Below, piece after piece: positions 5,973 through 13,461 of a stretch of DNA of 49,144 nucleotides (positions within the stretch are counted from its first letter, which is position 1; each line of letters begins with the position of its first letter). The stretch lies in IMG/VR virus record IMGVR_UViG_3300042868_004831, positions 1 through 49,144 of that record. The stretch is one strand, 5' to 3'. The stretch comes from a virus. A program made the position numbers and the translations under genes. Below the pieces are notes generated by a model that was not told the DNA's origin, searched no databases, and saw nothing but the letters and a program-made list of their open reading frames with translations.

Positions 5973-6213
5973 ATACACTTATCACAATCAGATGCATGAC
6001 TATCAGGGCCGAGCAATCGGCCCTGTTGGTGTCTATAAGAACGCATTGACTGCACGAGCAGTTGCTATGGTTCATGTCTATATGCAACCAGAGGTTATGC
6101 AAATCAGAATTTCACGTTGTCTTGAACATACATACGAATTTAAACCATACATGGTGGTTTATATGAACATCGTGACTAATAAAGCAATGACCAGTAGAAG
6201 GAACATATTTTAA
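5965..6213 (+). CDS. Hypothetical protein (82 aa), GTG start
   Basis: Unrecognised small basic protein, rich in Tyr, Met and His. The GTG start overlaps the previous gene by 8 bases and follows a strong GGAGG site. The next gene begins immediately after its TAA. Confidence 0.65.
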   Translation: MPRYTYHNQMHDYQGRAIGPVGVYKNALTARAVAMVHVYMQPEVMQIRISRCLEHTYEFKPYMVVYMNIVTNKAMTSRRNIF

Positions 6214-6468
6214 ATGAGATTTAAATACGAAGTACTTTATGGAAGCTTAGTTATTGAAGCGCTTCTCAAAGAGAAATTGATTACAAAGGATCATTACGAT
6301 CACATGTGGGATAGGTTTAATGAGCATAGTAATGAGTTAAATTACACATTAATTGACTTAGCTGATGTCTTAATTAATCTTGAGCAAGTTGATTGCGAAA
6401 TGATTGTTAATTACATGACAGCCAACCATAACTTAATCGAGTTTTATACAACTAAACTCGCTATCTAA
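6214..6468 (+). CDS. Hypothetical helical protein (84 aa)
   Basis: Unrecognised, mainly helical and acidic, without motifs. It starts directly after the previous stop and has little ribosome site of its own, so translational coupling is likely. Its coding sequence is noticeably AT-rich. Copy 2 of the 28-nt element follows 8 bases after its stop. Confidence 0.65.
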   Translation: MRFKYEVLYGSLVIEALLKEKLITKDHYDHMWDRFNEHSNELNYTLIDLADVLINLEQVDCEMIVNYMTANHNLIEFYTTKLAI

Positions 6469-6476
6469 TGTTTGTG

Positions 6477-6504
6477 TGAGGGGTGCGTCTCACTAACAAC
6501 GCAT
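6477..6504 (+). repeat. 28-nt intercistronic element, copy 2
   Basis: This copy differs from copy 1 at only two positions. TGAG/CTCA and the TGCGT/ACGCA stem are both kept, and the flanking pair changes from A-T to G-T, which preserves pairing. It ends 16 bases before the ATG at 6521. Confidence 0.65.
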
Positions 6505-6520
6505 AGAAAAGAAACACATC

Positions 6521-7012
6521 ATGTCTATCGAATTGTACACAAAGTATTTCCGCGAAACTCTTCTTGGTATTCCTGCTAAAGTAGCAGACGGCACACTGTA
6601 TTCGTACGGTGGCTATCACACCACATCACATACAGATACCGTTGAACTCAACGGGCATTACATATCAATGGAGTACAAGCTGCGTATGGACGTAGCTAAT
6701 GGTGAAGAGAAGACTCTTCATCCTATTCCTCTTGTTCAAATTGAACTGACTATGACATTGCGTCCTGACAAGGATAGCCGTGAAACATCTTCAATCATGA
6801 GTAAAGTAATCAAGGTTCAGTTGAACTCTGAGACTCTTGAAGAGCAGATTGATGAAGCGATCCAGACACTGGAACGTGTCATCATTGATGTCAAGCTGCC
6901 AACCATAGCTTTTGACTTCTGGAAGTATGTGTCTACTGCAATGCCAGACTTTGAGAAGCAAGTCAGTAAAGCGGTTGTGACTAATCATAATCGTCTGTCT
7001 TACAAGGACTAG
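6521..7012 (+). CDS. Hypothetical protein (163 aa) downstream of element copy 2
   Basis: Unrecognised. The first 110 residues look beta-rich with alternating hydrophobic residues (VELNGHYISMEYKLRMDV, LVQIELTMTLRP); the rest is helical. The start has only a weak GAAAAGAAAC site, which fits possible control by the repeated element upstream. Confidence 0.7.
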   Translation: MSIELYTKYFRETLLGIPAKVADGTLYSYGGYHTTSHTDTVELNGHYISMEYKLRMDVANGEEKTLHPIPLVQIELTMTLRPDKDSRETSSIMSKVIKVQLNSETLEEQIDEAIQTLERVIIDVKLPTIAFDFWKYVSTAMPDFEKQVSKAVVTNHNRLSYKD

Positions 7013-7019
7013 TTAGATG

Positions 7020-7047
7020 TGAGGGGTGCGACTCACTAACAACGCAC
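7020..7047 (+). repeat. 28-nt intercistronic element, copy 3
   Basis: This copy matches copy 2 except at two positions: the T of TGCGT is A (one base pair lost from the inner stem, leaving TGCG/CGCA), and the last base is C. TGAG/CTCA is intact. It lies 23 bases before the ATG at 7071. Confidence 0.6.
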
Positions 7048-7070
7048 ACTACACAATGAAAGACAACACA

Positions 7071-7316
7071 ATGGAAAAAGTTATTTGCTTGGTAAGCGTA
7101 GAGATGTTCAATGCACCGGGAATGCTCCGGTGGGCACGTCATTTCTATCGCATGACTAACTGCTCGAAGAAAGACAAGAAGTATTTCTTAGGTGTCATGC
7201 AAGCATGGGTAAAAGATAAGTCAACTGCTAAATACTGTCTTGAATGTCCTGATGATGTCATTGAATGGGATGACACAGCACAAACAGCAACAATAACAAT
7301 AAAGGTAACAAAATGA
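7071..7316 (+). CDS. Hypothetical protein (81 aa) downstream of element copy 3
   Basis: Unrecognised alpha-beta protein. Of three in-frame ATGs (7026, 7056, 7071), the first lies inside the repeated element; 7071 has the recurrent AACACAATG context and begins a natural beta-strand (KVICLVSVEMF). The end overlaps the next gene (ATGA). Confidence 0.65.
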   Translation: MEKVICLVSVEMFNAPGMLRWARHFYRMTNCSKKDKKYFLGVMQAWVKDKSTAKYCLECPDDVIEWDDTAQTATITIKVTK

Positions 7317-7630
7317 GTTTTGAATTTAGACCTATCAAGTACACATTCTGGAATACGTTTGGGGATAACACCCCGAATGATTTCGTTTGTATGTATATCG
7401 AACCGCATTACGGTGAGCCATGCCTTATCAAAATTAGGCGTAGGCTTGCAGCAGAAATTGGATGCACTAATTTGCGTAAAGGAGTTGAGTGGTACGTCAA
7501 CGATACTGACTGCTCCATGTGGAGTGAAAGACATGCTGTCATTGGTTATGCTGAAGTGTTAGCACCAGTGACAGTTGAGTCAAAGAAACAAGCTCTGGCG
7601 GTGTGTGAGTTTATGGAGTTAAAACAATAA
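7313..7630 (+). CDS. Hypothetical protein (105 aa)
   Basis: Unrecognised soluble protein, probably beta-rich in the first two thirds (VCMYIEPHYGEPCLIKIRRR), with a C-terminal helix. Start and stop overlap the neighbours (ATGA and TAATG), so it is co-translated with them. Confidence 0.7.
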   Translation: MSFEFRPIKYTFWNTFGDNTPNDFVCMYIEPHYGEPCLIKIRRRLAAEIGCTNLRKGVEWYVNDTDCSMWSERHAVIGYAEVLAPVTVESKKQALAVCEFMELKQ

Positions 7631-7878
7631 TGAAAGCTGTCGAAGGTGCTGGATTAATCATTGCAAGCCCAGTGTTAATGGGATGTGGGTGTTGTTTAGC
7701 ACCTGTTATTGCATTTATCGTAATGACAATATTCTCTACTGTTGCAATCGGTACAAGTGGATTAATAGGTGTACTAATTCACAACAAACAAACTGTACTA
7801 ATAACTCTTTCAATAGGGTTAATCATTACTGGTGGAATGATTTTATTTAAATATTTTGGAGAAAAACCTAATGAGTGA
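7630..7878 (+). CDS. Membrane protein with three hydrophobic segments (82 aa)
   Basis: Almost the whole chain is hydrophobic: an N-terminal segment with a Cys cluster (VLMGCGCCLAP, residues 16-26), a long helix at about 24-48 and another at about 54-74, then a charged tail. The size and topology are compatible with a holin-like or other small inner-membrane protein, but its position among early genes argues against lysis. Function unknown. Confidence 0.65.
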   Translation: MKAVEGAGLIIASPVLMGCGCCLAPVIAFIVMTIFSTVAIGTSGLIGVLIHNKQTVLITLSIGLIITGGMILFKYFGEKPNE

Positions 7879-8269
7879 CAACATAATGTTACAAGCGTGG
7901 GAAGAAATCATGGTAGATGCACAAGAAGCTGAAGAGTGCATTGTTTCCATGTATAGCATTGAACCGTACTATGGTGGCCCAGAGGAAGGAGGTTGGTGGG
8001 GCACCCTGTACATACTCAGAGAATATGTTCGATGCAGCAATCGTGAAGCAGCAGAAAGTCTACGAACAAAGCTGCAAGAAAGATGCTCGCAGTTAAATTA
8101 TGAAGCAAAAATAGCAGACGGAGAACACTGTTTACGTCAGATCGAACGTGCTGATGCACGAGGTTTAGACGTCGATGATTATGGTTATGATGGACCAAGT
8201 TCATACAATGTAATCATTGAGAAGTTTCCCGGCGAGAATCAAGTAACAGAAAGATCACACTACGAATAA
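7871..8269 (+). CDS. Hypothetical acidic protein (132 aa)
   Basis: Unrecognised. The ATG at 7871 is preferred because GGAG lies nine bases upstream, whereas the ATG at 7856 has no site. Residues 30-45 contain PYYGGPEEGGWWGTLYI, a Gly/Trp motif that looks like a substrate or partner surface; the remainder is helical and acidic. It overlaps the previous membrane protein gene by 8 bases and the next gene by one. Confidence 0.65.
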   Translation: MSDNIMLQAWEEIMVDAQEAEECIVSMYSIEPYYGGPEEGGWWGTLYILREYVRCSNREAAESLRTKLQERCSQLNYEAKIADGEHCLRQIERADARGLDVDDYGYDGPSSYNVIIEKFPGENQVTERSHYE

Positions 8270-8778
8270 TGCCACTTAAGAAACTGACGCCTGAACAAAC
8301 CGCGTCAATACGACATCAAGCAAATAATGGCGTAAGTGTAGTTGCACTTGCAGCTAAATACAAGTTGTCTCAACAACACATATATCGAATCAAGAATAAC
8401 GAGCGGCGAGATAGAAAGACAAAACAAATGAGTACATATAACGGCTGGACAAATTACGCAACGTGGTTGTTTTACCTACATCATCAAGAGGATGTAACAA
8501 ACTGGTACATGGATCACGATGAGGAATCACGTGAATCTCTTGATGCATCAGACATCGAGTCTTATTTTGAAGACATGTACCAAGAGCTAATCGAGGGCAT
8601 TGCAAACATATATATTACCGATGTCATCCTTGGTGAATTACGTGATGTCAATTGGAGGGAGATACTTAAAACACAACGAGAAGACGAAGATACATATGAC
8701 GCCAACTGGACAGAAGAAGGCGCACTTACAAACTACTTAGATCATGTAGCAGAAAACAAAGATAGAGAGAGAAACTAA
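8269..8778 (+). CDS. Fusion of a resolvase-type HTH and a NGWTNYxTW-type phage domain (169 aa)
   Basis: Residues 3-43 form a helix-turn-helix like those of Hin-type recombinases and transposases (LTPEQTASIRHQANNGVSVV, then LAAKYKLSQQHIYRIKN), which bind DNA. From about residue 54, MSTYNGWTNYATWLFYLHH matches a small phage family (DUF7249 as far as I recall) usually seen as a separate protein starting with this motif. An internal ATG at 8428 could make the second part alone, but no ribosome site precedes it, so I read it as a natural fusion. A role in DNA binding or regulation is inferred. Confidence 0.6.
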   Translation: MPLKKLTPEQTASIRHQANNGVSVVALAAKYKLSQQHIYRIKNNERRDRKTKQMSTYNGWTNYATWLFYLHHQEDVTNWYMDHDEESRESLDASDIESYFEDMYQELIEGIANIYITDVILGELRDVNWREILKTQREDEDTYDANWTEEGALTNYLDHVAENKDRERN

Positions 8779-9671
8779 TGACAGCACAACAATACCTCGC
8801 TAAGTTCGGGCTGGATGCAAATCCAGCCCTTTTCACTAATGTACACAATGGCAAACACATGAAGCCAAAGTACAACTCATACTGTATCTACGATGGCGTT
8901 AGCCAACTAGACAGACGGTCTCGCATTATCTGCGTCATGTCTAACTGTGAGACCAATACAGCAGACTGGAACGTCAAGACTGGTGACATGATTCAGACGT
9001 ACATCATCATGCGTGATGTGCATCCACAAGTTGCCATTGACCAACTACTCGATGGTTGTATCTGTGGTAACTGCACACACCGGAAGCGACGAAAGCGACA
9101 CACTCGTACTGCCAAAGTCAAGGATGTACGTACTTGCTACGTCAATATCGGCAAGGGCACATCAGCTGTATGGGAGTCATTCCAGAAAGGCAACATACCA
9201 ATTGTGTCTAGTACTGTTGCTGCTACCATTCAGGTAGTTGCTGGCAAGAAACTACGCATGGGTACATACGGTGACCCAGTTGCTGTGCCATTCCCAATCT
9301 GGGGTGACATGCTACGCTATGAGCTTGGTCATACTGGCTATACACATCAATGGCGTATGCCAATAGCCAAGCCGTTCCGTGGTGTGCTTCAAGCATCATG
9401 TGACTCATACACAGATCGATGGGAAGCCAAGGAAGCTGGCTGGGGTACATTCCTAGTCCGTCCACACGATGGCTATGTTGACAAGCGCCACACTGCTTAT
9501 GCTCGTGGCTGTAAGCAGTGCCCAAGCGATCCATTCATTAACGAGATACGAGCAATGCGCAACATGCTACCAATGCATTCAACGTGCGACAGTTGCCCTA
9601 CATCTCTACGCTGTGATGGCGATAGCGATATTGTCATCCGTGCCCACGGTTCAGCTGCGCTGTGGGTTTAA
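8778..9671 (+). CDS. Cysteine-rich conserved phage protein (297 aa)
   Basis: The protein has a Cys4-like cluster near residue 94 (CICGNCTHRKRRKR), then TCYVNIGKGTSAVWESF and, around residues 165-200, YGDPVAVPFPIWGDMLRYEL and TGYTHQWR. A second Cys set lies near the end (CKQCP, CDSCPTSLRC). This order is that of a family common in phages and plasmids of several bacterial groups (DUF7227, from memory), with no known function. The paired CxxC sets suggest zinc or an Fe-S cluster. The start overlaps the previous stop (TAATGA). Confidence 0.65.
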   Translation: MTAQQYLAKFGLDANPALFTNVHNGKHMKPKYNSYCIYDGVSQLDRRSRIICVMSNCETNTADWNVKTGDMIQTYIIMRDVHPQVAIDQLLDGCICGNCTHRKRRKRHTRTAKVKDVRTCYVNIGKGTSAVWESFQKGNIPIVSSTVAATIQVVAGKKLRMGTYGDPVAVPFPIWGDMLRYELGHTGYTHQWRMPIAKPFRGVLQASCDSYTDRWEAKEAGWGTFLVRPHDGYVDKRHTAYARGCKQCPSDPFINEIRAMRNMLPMHSTCDSCPTSLRCDGDSDIVIRAHGSAALWV

Positions 9672-9701
9672 TTAAACACAATAAACACGAGGTAAATAAA
9701 C

Positions 9702-10115
9702 ATGTTCTATTCAATATGCGAAGAAGACGAATGGTCATCTGACCACTGGGATGGACAAGGTCACTACACAAAGGATGGTGAGTGTCACTCGCCATCTAAC
9801 GGTGTGTACTTGGCCTACTACATTGCTCAACGTATCTTTGCAGACATTAGAGTTAAGTACACAGACGAAGGTGTAAAGCGATTCATTCAGGAAGAATGCG
9901 ACAAAGGCAAATGCCGCGTTGATTCTGACGAGATCGATAAGTTCTGTGCAGAAGTACGTAATACGTACGAATCTGAAACAGTAGAAGAATTCAATGAGGC
10001 GCTATGGGATTTCGTTCATGATAGCGACTTCAGTGAGTGGAACGACATATTTTGCGGAAATGACCTTGCTTATGCTTGCAAGTTAGAAGAACCAGAAGGG
10101 TGGCCAGTGCCATGA
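9702..10115 (+). CDS. Hypothetical acidic protein (137 aa)
   Basis: Unrecognised, very acidic, with several Cys and His residues in the N-terminal 30 residues (ICEEDEWSSDHW, HYTKDGECHS) and EECDKGKC in the middle. Strong negative charge is typical of DNA-mimic or protein-binding phage accessory proteins, but nothing more can be said. GAGGTAAATAA precedes the start; its stop overlaps the next ATG. Confidence 0.65.
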   Translation: MFYSICEEDEWSSDHWDGQGHYTKDGECHSPSNGVYLAYYIAQRIFADIRVKYTDEGVKRFIQEECDKGKCRVDSDEIDKFCAEVRNTYESETVEEFNEALWDFVHDSDFSEWNDIFCGNDLAYACKLEEPEGWPVP

Positions 10116-10405
10116 CAGTAGAAGAGATTGATCAAGACGAAGAGAACTTCCAGAACGAGTTGCGATGGCTGCGGGAGAAATACCCGCAGTTTTATATTGA
10201 AGTATGGGGGCCATACGATTTTGCATTGCAACTTAATCATGATGGATACCCGACTGGAGACGAGCTTGCACAGGCTGCAGCAGACAACTGGGATAAATGG
10301 GGAGGTGTAGTTGAAGTATTACACGACACATTTGATGCTCATGTTGGGACAAATTGGGATCGGCTTACACAAGCAATAAAGGAGATAGACCGAGATGGTA
10401 AATGA
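10112..10405 (+). CDS. Hypothetical acidic protein (97 aa)
   Basis: Unrecognised. The start at 10112 (ATGA overlap with the previous stop) is preferred to the upstream in-frame ATG at 10076, which would add a basic tail and overlap the neighbour by 40 bases. The protein is helical and acidic with many Trp residues. Confidence 0.65.
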   Translation: MTVEEIDQDEENFQNELRWLREKYPQFYIEVWGPYDFALQLNHDGYPTGDELAQAAADNWDKWGGVVEVLHDTFDAHVGTNWDRLTQAIKEIDRDGK

Positions 10406-10724
10406 TTACACACCTGAACACATGACGTTTACTATTCAATCCATCAACACGGAGTGGTGGTACGAGATGATGATGGACATGATCCAATACAACGATTGGG
10501 TCAAGAATGTACGCACCGTTGAACATACAGATACAAACTGGGTGCTTGAGATTATTGATGATGAATGTGAAACACATCTCATATCAGATCTAAATCTATT
10601 GGAACATTTACGCAAGAGCTGGTCAATTGGCGACCGCACGTTCATAGAGCCACAGAACATCGACTACGACATTATTGATTGCATAGTGCAAGAACTATGC
10701 TTTGGTGAGTTAGTTTACGGTTAA
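10395..10724 (+). CDS. Hypothetical protein (109 aa)
   Basis: Unrecognised, acidic, with a Trp/Met-rich N-terminal part (TEWWYEMMMDMIQYNDW) and a helical C-terminus. It overlaps the previous gene by 11 bases and is followed after 11 bases by the Api92-like gene, for which its last bases supply AAGGAG. Confidence 0.65.
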   Translation: MVNDYTPEHMTFTIQSINTEWWYEMMMDMIQYNDWVKNVRTVEHTDTNWVLEIIDDECETHLISDLNLLEHLRKSWSIGDRTFIEPQNIDYDIIDCIVQELCFGELVYG

Positions 10725-10735
10725 GGAGTAACACA

Positions 10736-11242
10736 ATGCCGAATTGGTGCGATAACACATTTATAGTTTCTGGTGACAACATCGACGATGTAACAAAATG
10801 GCAAACAGAAAACACAACTGTAGATAAACACGGTCTTTACCAAGTGGATTTCAATGGCTCAGTACCTATGCCAGATGAAGAAGATGGCAATAACTGGTAC
10901 ACATGGTCGTTAGATAACTGGGGTACTAAGTGGAATGCATGTTACGGATGCATACTAGAGAGTATTGGTAACGATAATGAGTTACGGTATTCGTTTGATA
11001 CAGCATGGGGTCCGCCACGTGAGTGGTTCATAACCATGAGTGCAAAGTATCCCAAGCTCAATTTTGCAATGCACTACTCAGAACCCGGCATGTGCTTTGC
11101 TGGCACTATGTCTAGACAAGATGGTTACTTTGACGAAGTGCAGCGAGTAAATGAAGAACTGACTGATGAAGACAAAGAAGCCATGGGCTACACACCGTGC
11201 GAGTGCTGCAAAGGCTGGGAAGAAGAATGCATGTGTGATTAG
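10736..11242 (+). CDS. Api92-like / DUF1281-type ferredoxin-like fold protein (168 aa)
   Basis: The order of motifs is that of the Api92-like family found in phages and plasmids: MPNWCDNTFIVSG at the N-terminus, NWGTKWNA near residue 62, TAWGPPREWF near 90, then YPKLNFAMHYSEPGMCFAG. The family has a ferredoxin-like fold and no assigned activity. This copy also has a Cys-rich tail (CECCKGWEEECMC) that could bind metal. It has a strong AAGGAG site and is the last gene before the regulatory gap at 11243-11334. Confidence 0.8.
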   Translation: MPNWCDNTFIVSGDNIDDVTKWQTENTTVDKHGLYQVDFNGSVPMPDEEDGNNWYTWSLDNWGTKWNACYGCILESIGNDNELRYSFDTAWGPPREWFITMSAKYPKLNFAMHYSEPGMCFAGTMSRQDGYFDEVQRVNEELTDEDKEAMGYTPCECCKGWEEECMCD

Positions 11243-11245
11243 TTA

Positions 11246-11265
11246 CCTACGGTATAATCCGTAGG
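11246..11265 (+). promoter_or_regulatory. Palindrome centred on a TATAAT box
   Basis: CCTACGG (11246-11252) and CCGTAGG (11259-11265) form a perfect inverted repeat around TATAAT (11253-11258), the -10 consensus. No good -35 box lies 16-18 bp upstream. This arrangement would suit a promoter whose -10 is covered by a dimeric regulator, but it may equally be a hairpin in a transcript from upstream. Confidence 0.4.
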
Positions 11266-11278
11266 GAAATACCTATAT

Positions 11279-11319
11279 CTTGTGGAGCCTAAACTGCATT
11301 TCAGGCTCCACAAGTTTTT
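11279..11319 (+). terminator. Strong rho-independent terminator
   Basis: A perfect 12-bp stem (11279-11290 with 11303-11314) with a 12-nt loop is followed by TTTTT. It lies only 15 bases before the next ATG, with the AAGGAG site of that gene in between, so genes from 11335 on depend on read-through, antitermination or a distant promoter. Confidence 0.85.
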
Positions 11320-11334
11320 AACACAAGGAGAATT

Positions 11335-11733
11335 ATGCTAGAAGATTTGGCAAGCATTATTAATGCAATGTCCATTACAAGTGATTATCGGGGTGGCTGG
11401 AAGTTACTAGAGCCTACAATTGGATACGGTCATATCGTTACGTTGACGTGGCCTAAGTTTAAATTAAAAGTAGTGTCATTCAAAATGCCTGATGACTGGA
11501 ACAATGAAACTGCATTTGCTGAAATGATTCGTACTATTGATCCCTTATATGACGTTGATGGGCAAATTATATGGAGGACAGTAAAAACGGAAAACACCCG
11601 TGACTGGGACGGCACAGACAAAGCGTTTGTTATAGATGTAGTTGATGCATTCTTATCTGGAGAATGGACTCCGCCTTGGAAGTGTGGGTTCTGCCAACAG
11701 CGTCACAATAAAAAAATTACACCTAGATGGTAA
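11335..11733 (+). CDS. Hypothetical protein with C-terminal CxxC (132 aa)
   Basis: Unrecognised. The first 100 residues look alpha-beta; the end carries WKCGFCQQRH, a possible half zinc-finger. The start follows AAGGAG at good spacing, just downstream of a strong terminator. It overlaps the next gene by 7 bases. Confidence 0.7.
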   Translation: MLEDLASIINAMSITSDYRGGWKLLEPTIGYGHIVTLTWPKFKLKVVSFKMPDDWNNETAFAEMIRTIDPLYDVDGQIIWRTVKTENTRDWDGTDKAFVIDVVDAFLSGEWTPPWKCGFCQQRHNKKITPRW

Positions 11734-12329
11734 CTAAATACAGTGAGGTGTCCAGAACCTCGCGACCAATCTTTTACGAAGTGGCATGGAACGATGACAA
11801 GTTTTATATACAAAGCAGTTGGACTGCCCATGTTGTATATGACACGTGGAAGAAAATAGCGCACAACAACAAACGCACAGTAACCATATCCTTGTCTTCT
11901 GTCCTGTCTCCATATCCAAACAAAGCTTACAACGCACAGCAAATAGTTAGATTACTAAATGGTTGCTGGGACTCTGACTTAATAGAAAGAGAAGTTGTTA
12001 TTGCTGGAGAGGTTACTGATTTATTTAATAGGAATAGAGGAGGTGATTACAACTATGGGTTTAAACGATTAAAGATTACAACATTGCAATTAAACGATGA
12101 CTTTAAAAAAGCAATAGAGTTTACATGTAGGGATATATCGTTGATGCAGTTATGCTTTTCAGCCCAAGCTGCTAACGTATTTAGTTCCGCTGTTAATCTT
12201 ATGGATGAAAATGAGTTAGAGGGTATACACCTAATCAAGAAACACAGCAGGGCTATATACAAATTTATGAAAAGAGAAGGAGCTTACAATAGTAAAAGAC
12301 ACACACGGCGTAAATTGCGGGTGTCGTGA
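11727..12329 (+). CDS. Hypothetical protein (200 aa)
   Basis: Unrecognised soluble alpha-beta protein with a strongly basic C-terminus (KRHTRRKLRVS), which could touch nucleic acid. No catalytic motif is visible. The small frame at 12289-12438 overlaps its last 41 bases. Confidence 0.7.
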   Translation: MVTKYSEVSRTSRPIFYEVAWNDDKFYIQSSWTAHVVYDTWKKIAHNNKRTVTISLSSVLSPYPNKAYNAQQIVRLLNGCWDSDLIEREVVIAGEVTDLFNRNRGGDYNYGFKRLKITTLQLNDDFKKAIEFTCRDISLMQLCFSAQAANVFSSAVNLMDENELEGIHLIKKHSRAIYKFMKREGAYNSKRHTRRKLRVS

Positions 12330-12438
12330 TTGCCAAGAACGTAGACGAATTAACAAGCGTACTATCGACCTTATAGAATCAATCGGAACGATAGTTTTAT
12401 GGGTGGTTATAGTATGCGTGTCTCTACTACTGAAGTAA
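12289..12438 (+). CDS. Possible small Cys-motif membrane protein (49 aa), ATA start
   Basis: An uninterrupted 49-codon frame follows AAGGAG (12277-12282) at ideal 6-base spacing, but the codon there is ATA and no ATG, GTG or TTG lies early in frame. The product would have a CGCRDCQ motif near residues 10-16, a basic stretch (ERRRINKR) and one transmembrane helix at about 33-48 (GTIVLWVVIVCVSLLL). The coherent layout argues for a real gene; the start codon argues against it. Confidence 0.4.
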   Translation: MVKDTHGVNCGCRDCQERRRINKRTIDLIESIGTIVLWVVIVCVSLLLK

Positions 12439-12830
12439 TACCTGAGAAGGCGTTACAGCATCATGTTTACACATTGGCGGTTACTCTTGGTTACACAGTC
12501 ATGGAGACTGGCAAGGCAAGAGGTAAGAGTAAGTGTCGATCATGTGGCTCATTGCAATATGCAACTGGGTGGCAAGGTAACACTCCGGGGTTGCCAGACA
12601 TTTATATACATTCATCACGATGGGGTAAAGGCATTGCCTTAGCCATCGAATTAAAAACAACAATAGGAAAGGTGCGGGATACACAACTTGAGTTAGAAAA
12701 AAAAGACAACTCATACATATGCAGAACTATGGCTGATGTCATAGATGCACTGACAATAACTGAACAACAACACGGCCAAGAACAAATGGTCACACGATTA
12801 AAGCAAGTGAAAGATATAAATGGATATTAA
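12414..12830 (+). CDS. VRR-NUC domain nuclease (138 aa)
   Basis: The VRR-NUC core of the PD-(D/E)XK superfamily is clear: PGLPDIYI (Asp62), AIELK (Glu79, Lys81), then a Gln (Gln91), with a conserved N-terminal helix containing Glu11. Such stand-alone phage VRR-NUC proteins act on branched or damaged DNA, for example as Holliday-junction resolvase-like enzymes. A CRSC pair (41-44) sits between the first helix and the active site and may bind zinc. An ATG at 12399 would add five residues. It opens the recombination and replication block. Confidence 0.8.
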   Translation: MRVSTTEVIPEKALQHHVYTLAVTLGYTVMETGKARGKSKCRSCGSLQYATGWQGNTPGLPDIYIHSSRWGKGIALAIELKTTIGKVRDTQLELEKKDNSYICRTMADVIDALTITEQQHGQEQMVTRLKQVKDINGY

Positions 12831-13461
12831 TTACCCATGCAGTGAAGAGCGTATGGATTACGTTCTGCCGATGAAGGCACAAGACAAAGTTTATATAGCA
12901 GTACGAGATGGCGGAGATGACGTACTCTCAGTAGAGGCTAACAATACATTCACCTATGTGTTCGTAGGTGATTCACCAGAAGATCTTACCGAGACTGTCA
13001 GTAAGTTTTTGCCTGATAGTAATGACTGGACTGCAACACCAATCAGTGTTTACGAGTTACTAGATAACTGGCGATCAGTCATGTACAAGGAAGAGCCAAC
13101 ACTTCTCATTGGATGTGACAACAGGTTTGCCACGACGTCTCTCCTTGTTGCAAATGGACATGTGTACCCGCACGTCTATCAACTACTTACATACCTGACA
13201 GACTTAGAAGGAGTCCCTTACAAACATAACAATGCTCTTGTGTGTTCATCTACACCGCAAAAGTTACAGGCACTAATGTATGCATTAAACAATGACGTAC
13301 TTAATGAGTTCTTCTCAGGTAACTACAAGATGACTACTGAAACACTACTAGAGATAGGCCGAAAGAATCCTATTGTTTACTGCGACGGGTCTTTGTCTCA
13401 CGTTGGGCAATCACTCGGCGTGTCGCTTCACTACAGAAAGATGAGAGATAACAATGTTTAA
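12820..13461 (+). CDS. Hypothetical protein of the replication block (213 aa)
   Basis: Unrecognised. It overlaps its neighbours by 11 and 8 bases, so it belongs to the same operon as the nuclease and the annealing protein. The sequence looks alpha-beta, with TLLIGCDNRFATTS near residue 93 and NPIVYCDGSLSHVGQ near 182; the acidic residues in beta-strand contexts recall nucleic-acid enzymes, but no family motif is complete. Confidence 0.7.
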   Translation: MDINYPCSEERMDYVLPMKAQDKVYIAVRDGGDDVLSVEANNTFTYVFVGDSPEDLTETVSKFLPDSNDWTATPISVYELLDNWRSVMYKEEPTLLIGCDNRFATTSLLVANGHVYPHVYQLLTYLTDLEGVPYKHNNALVCSSTPQKLQALMYALNNDVLNEFFSGNYKMTTETLLEIGRKNPIVYCDGSLSHVGQSLGVSLHYRKMRDNNV

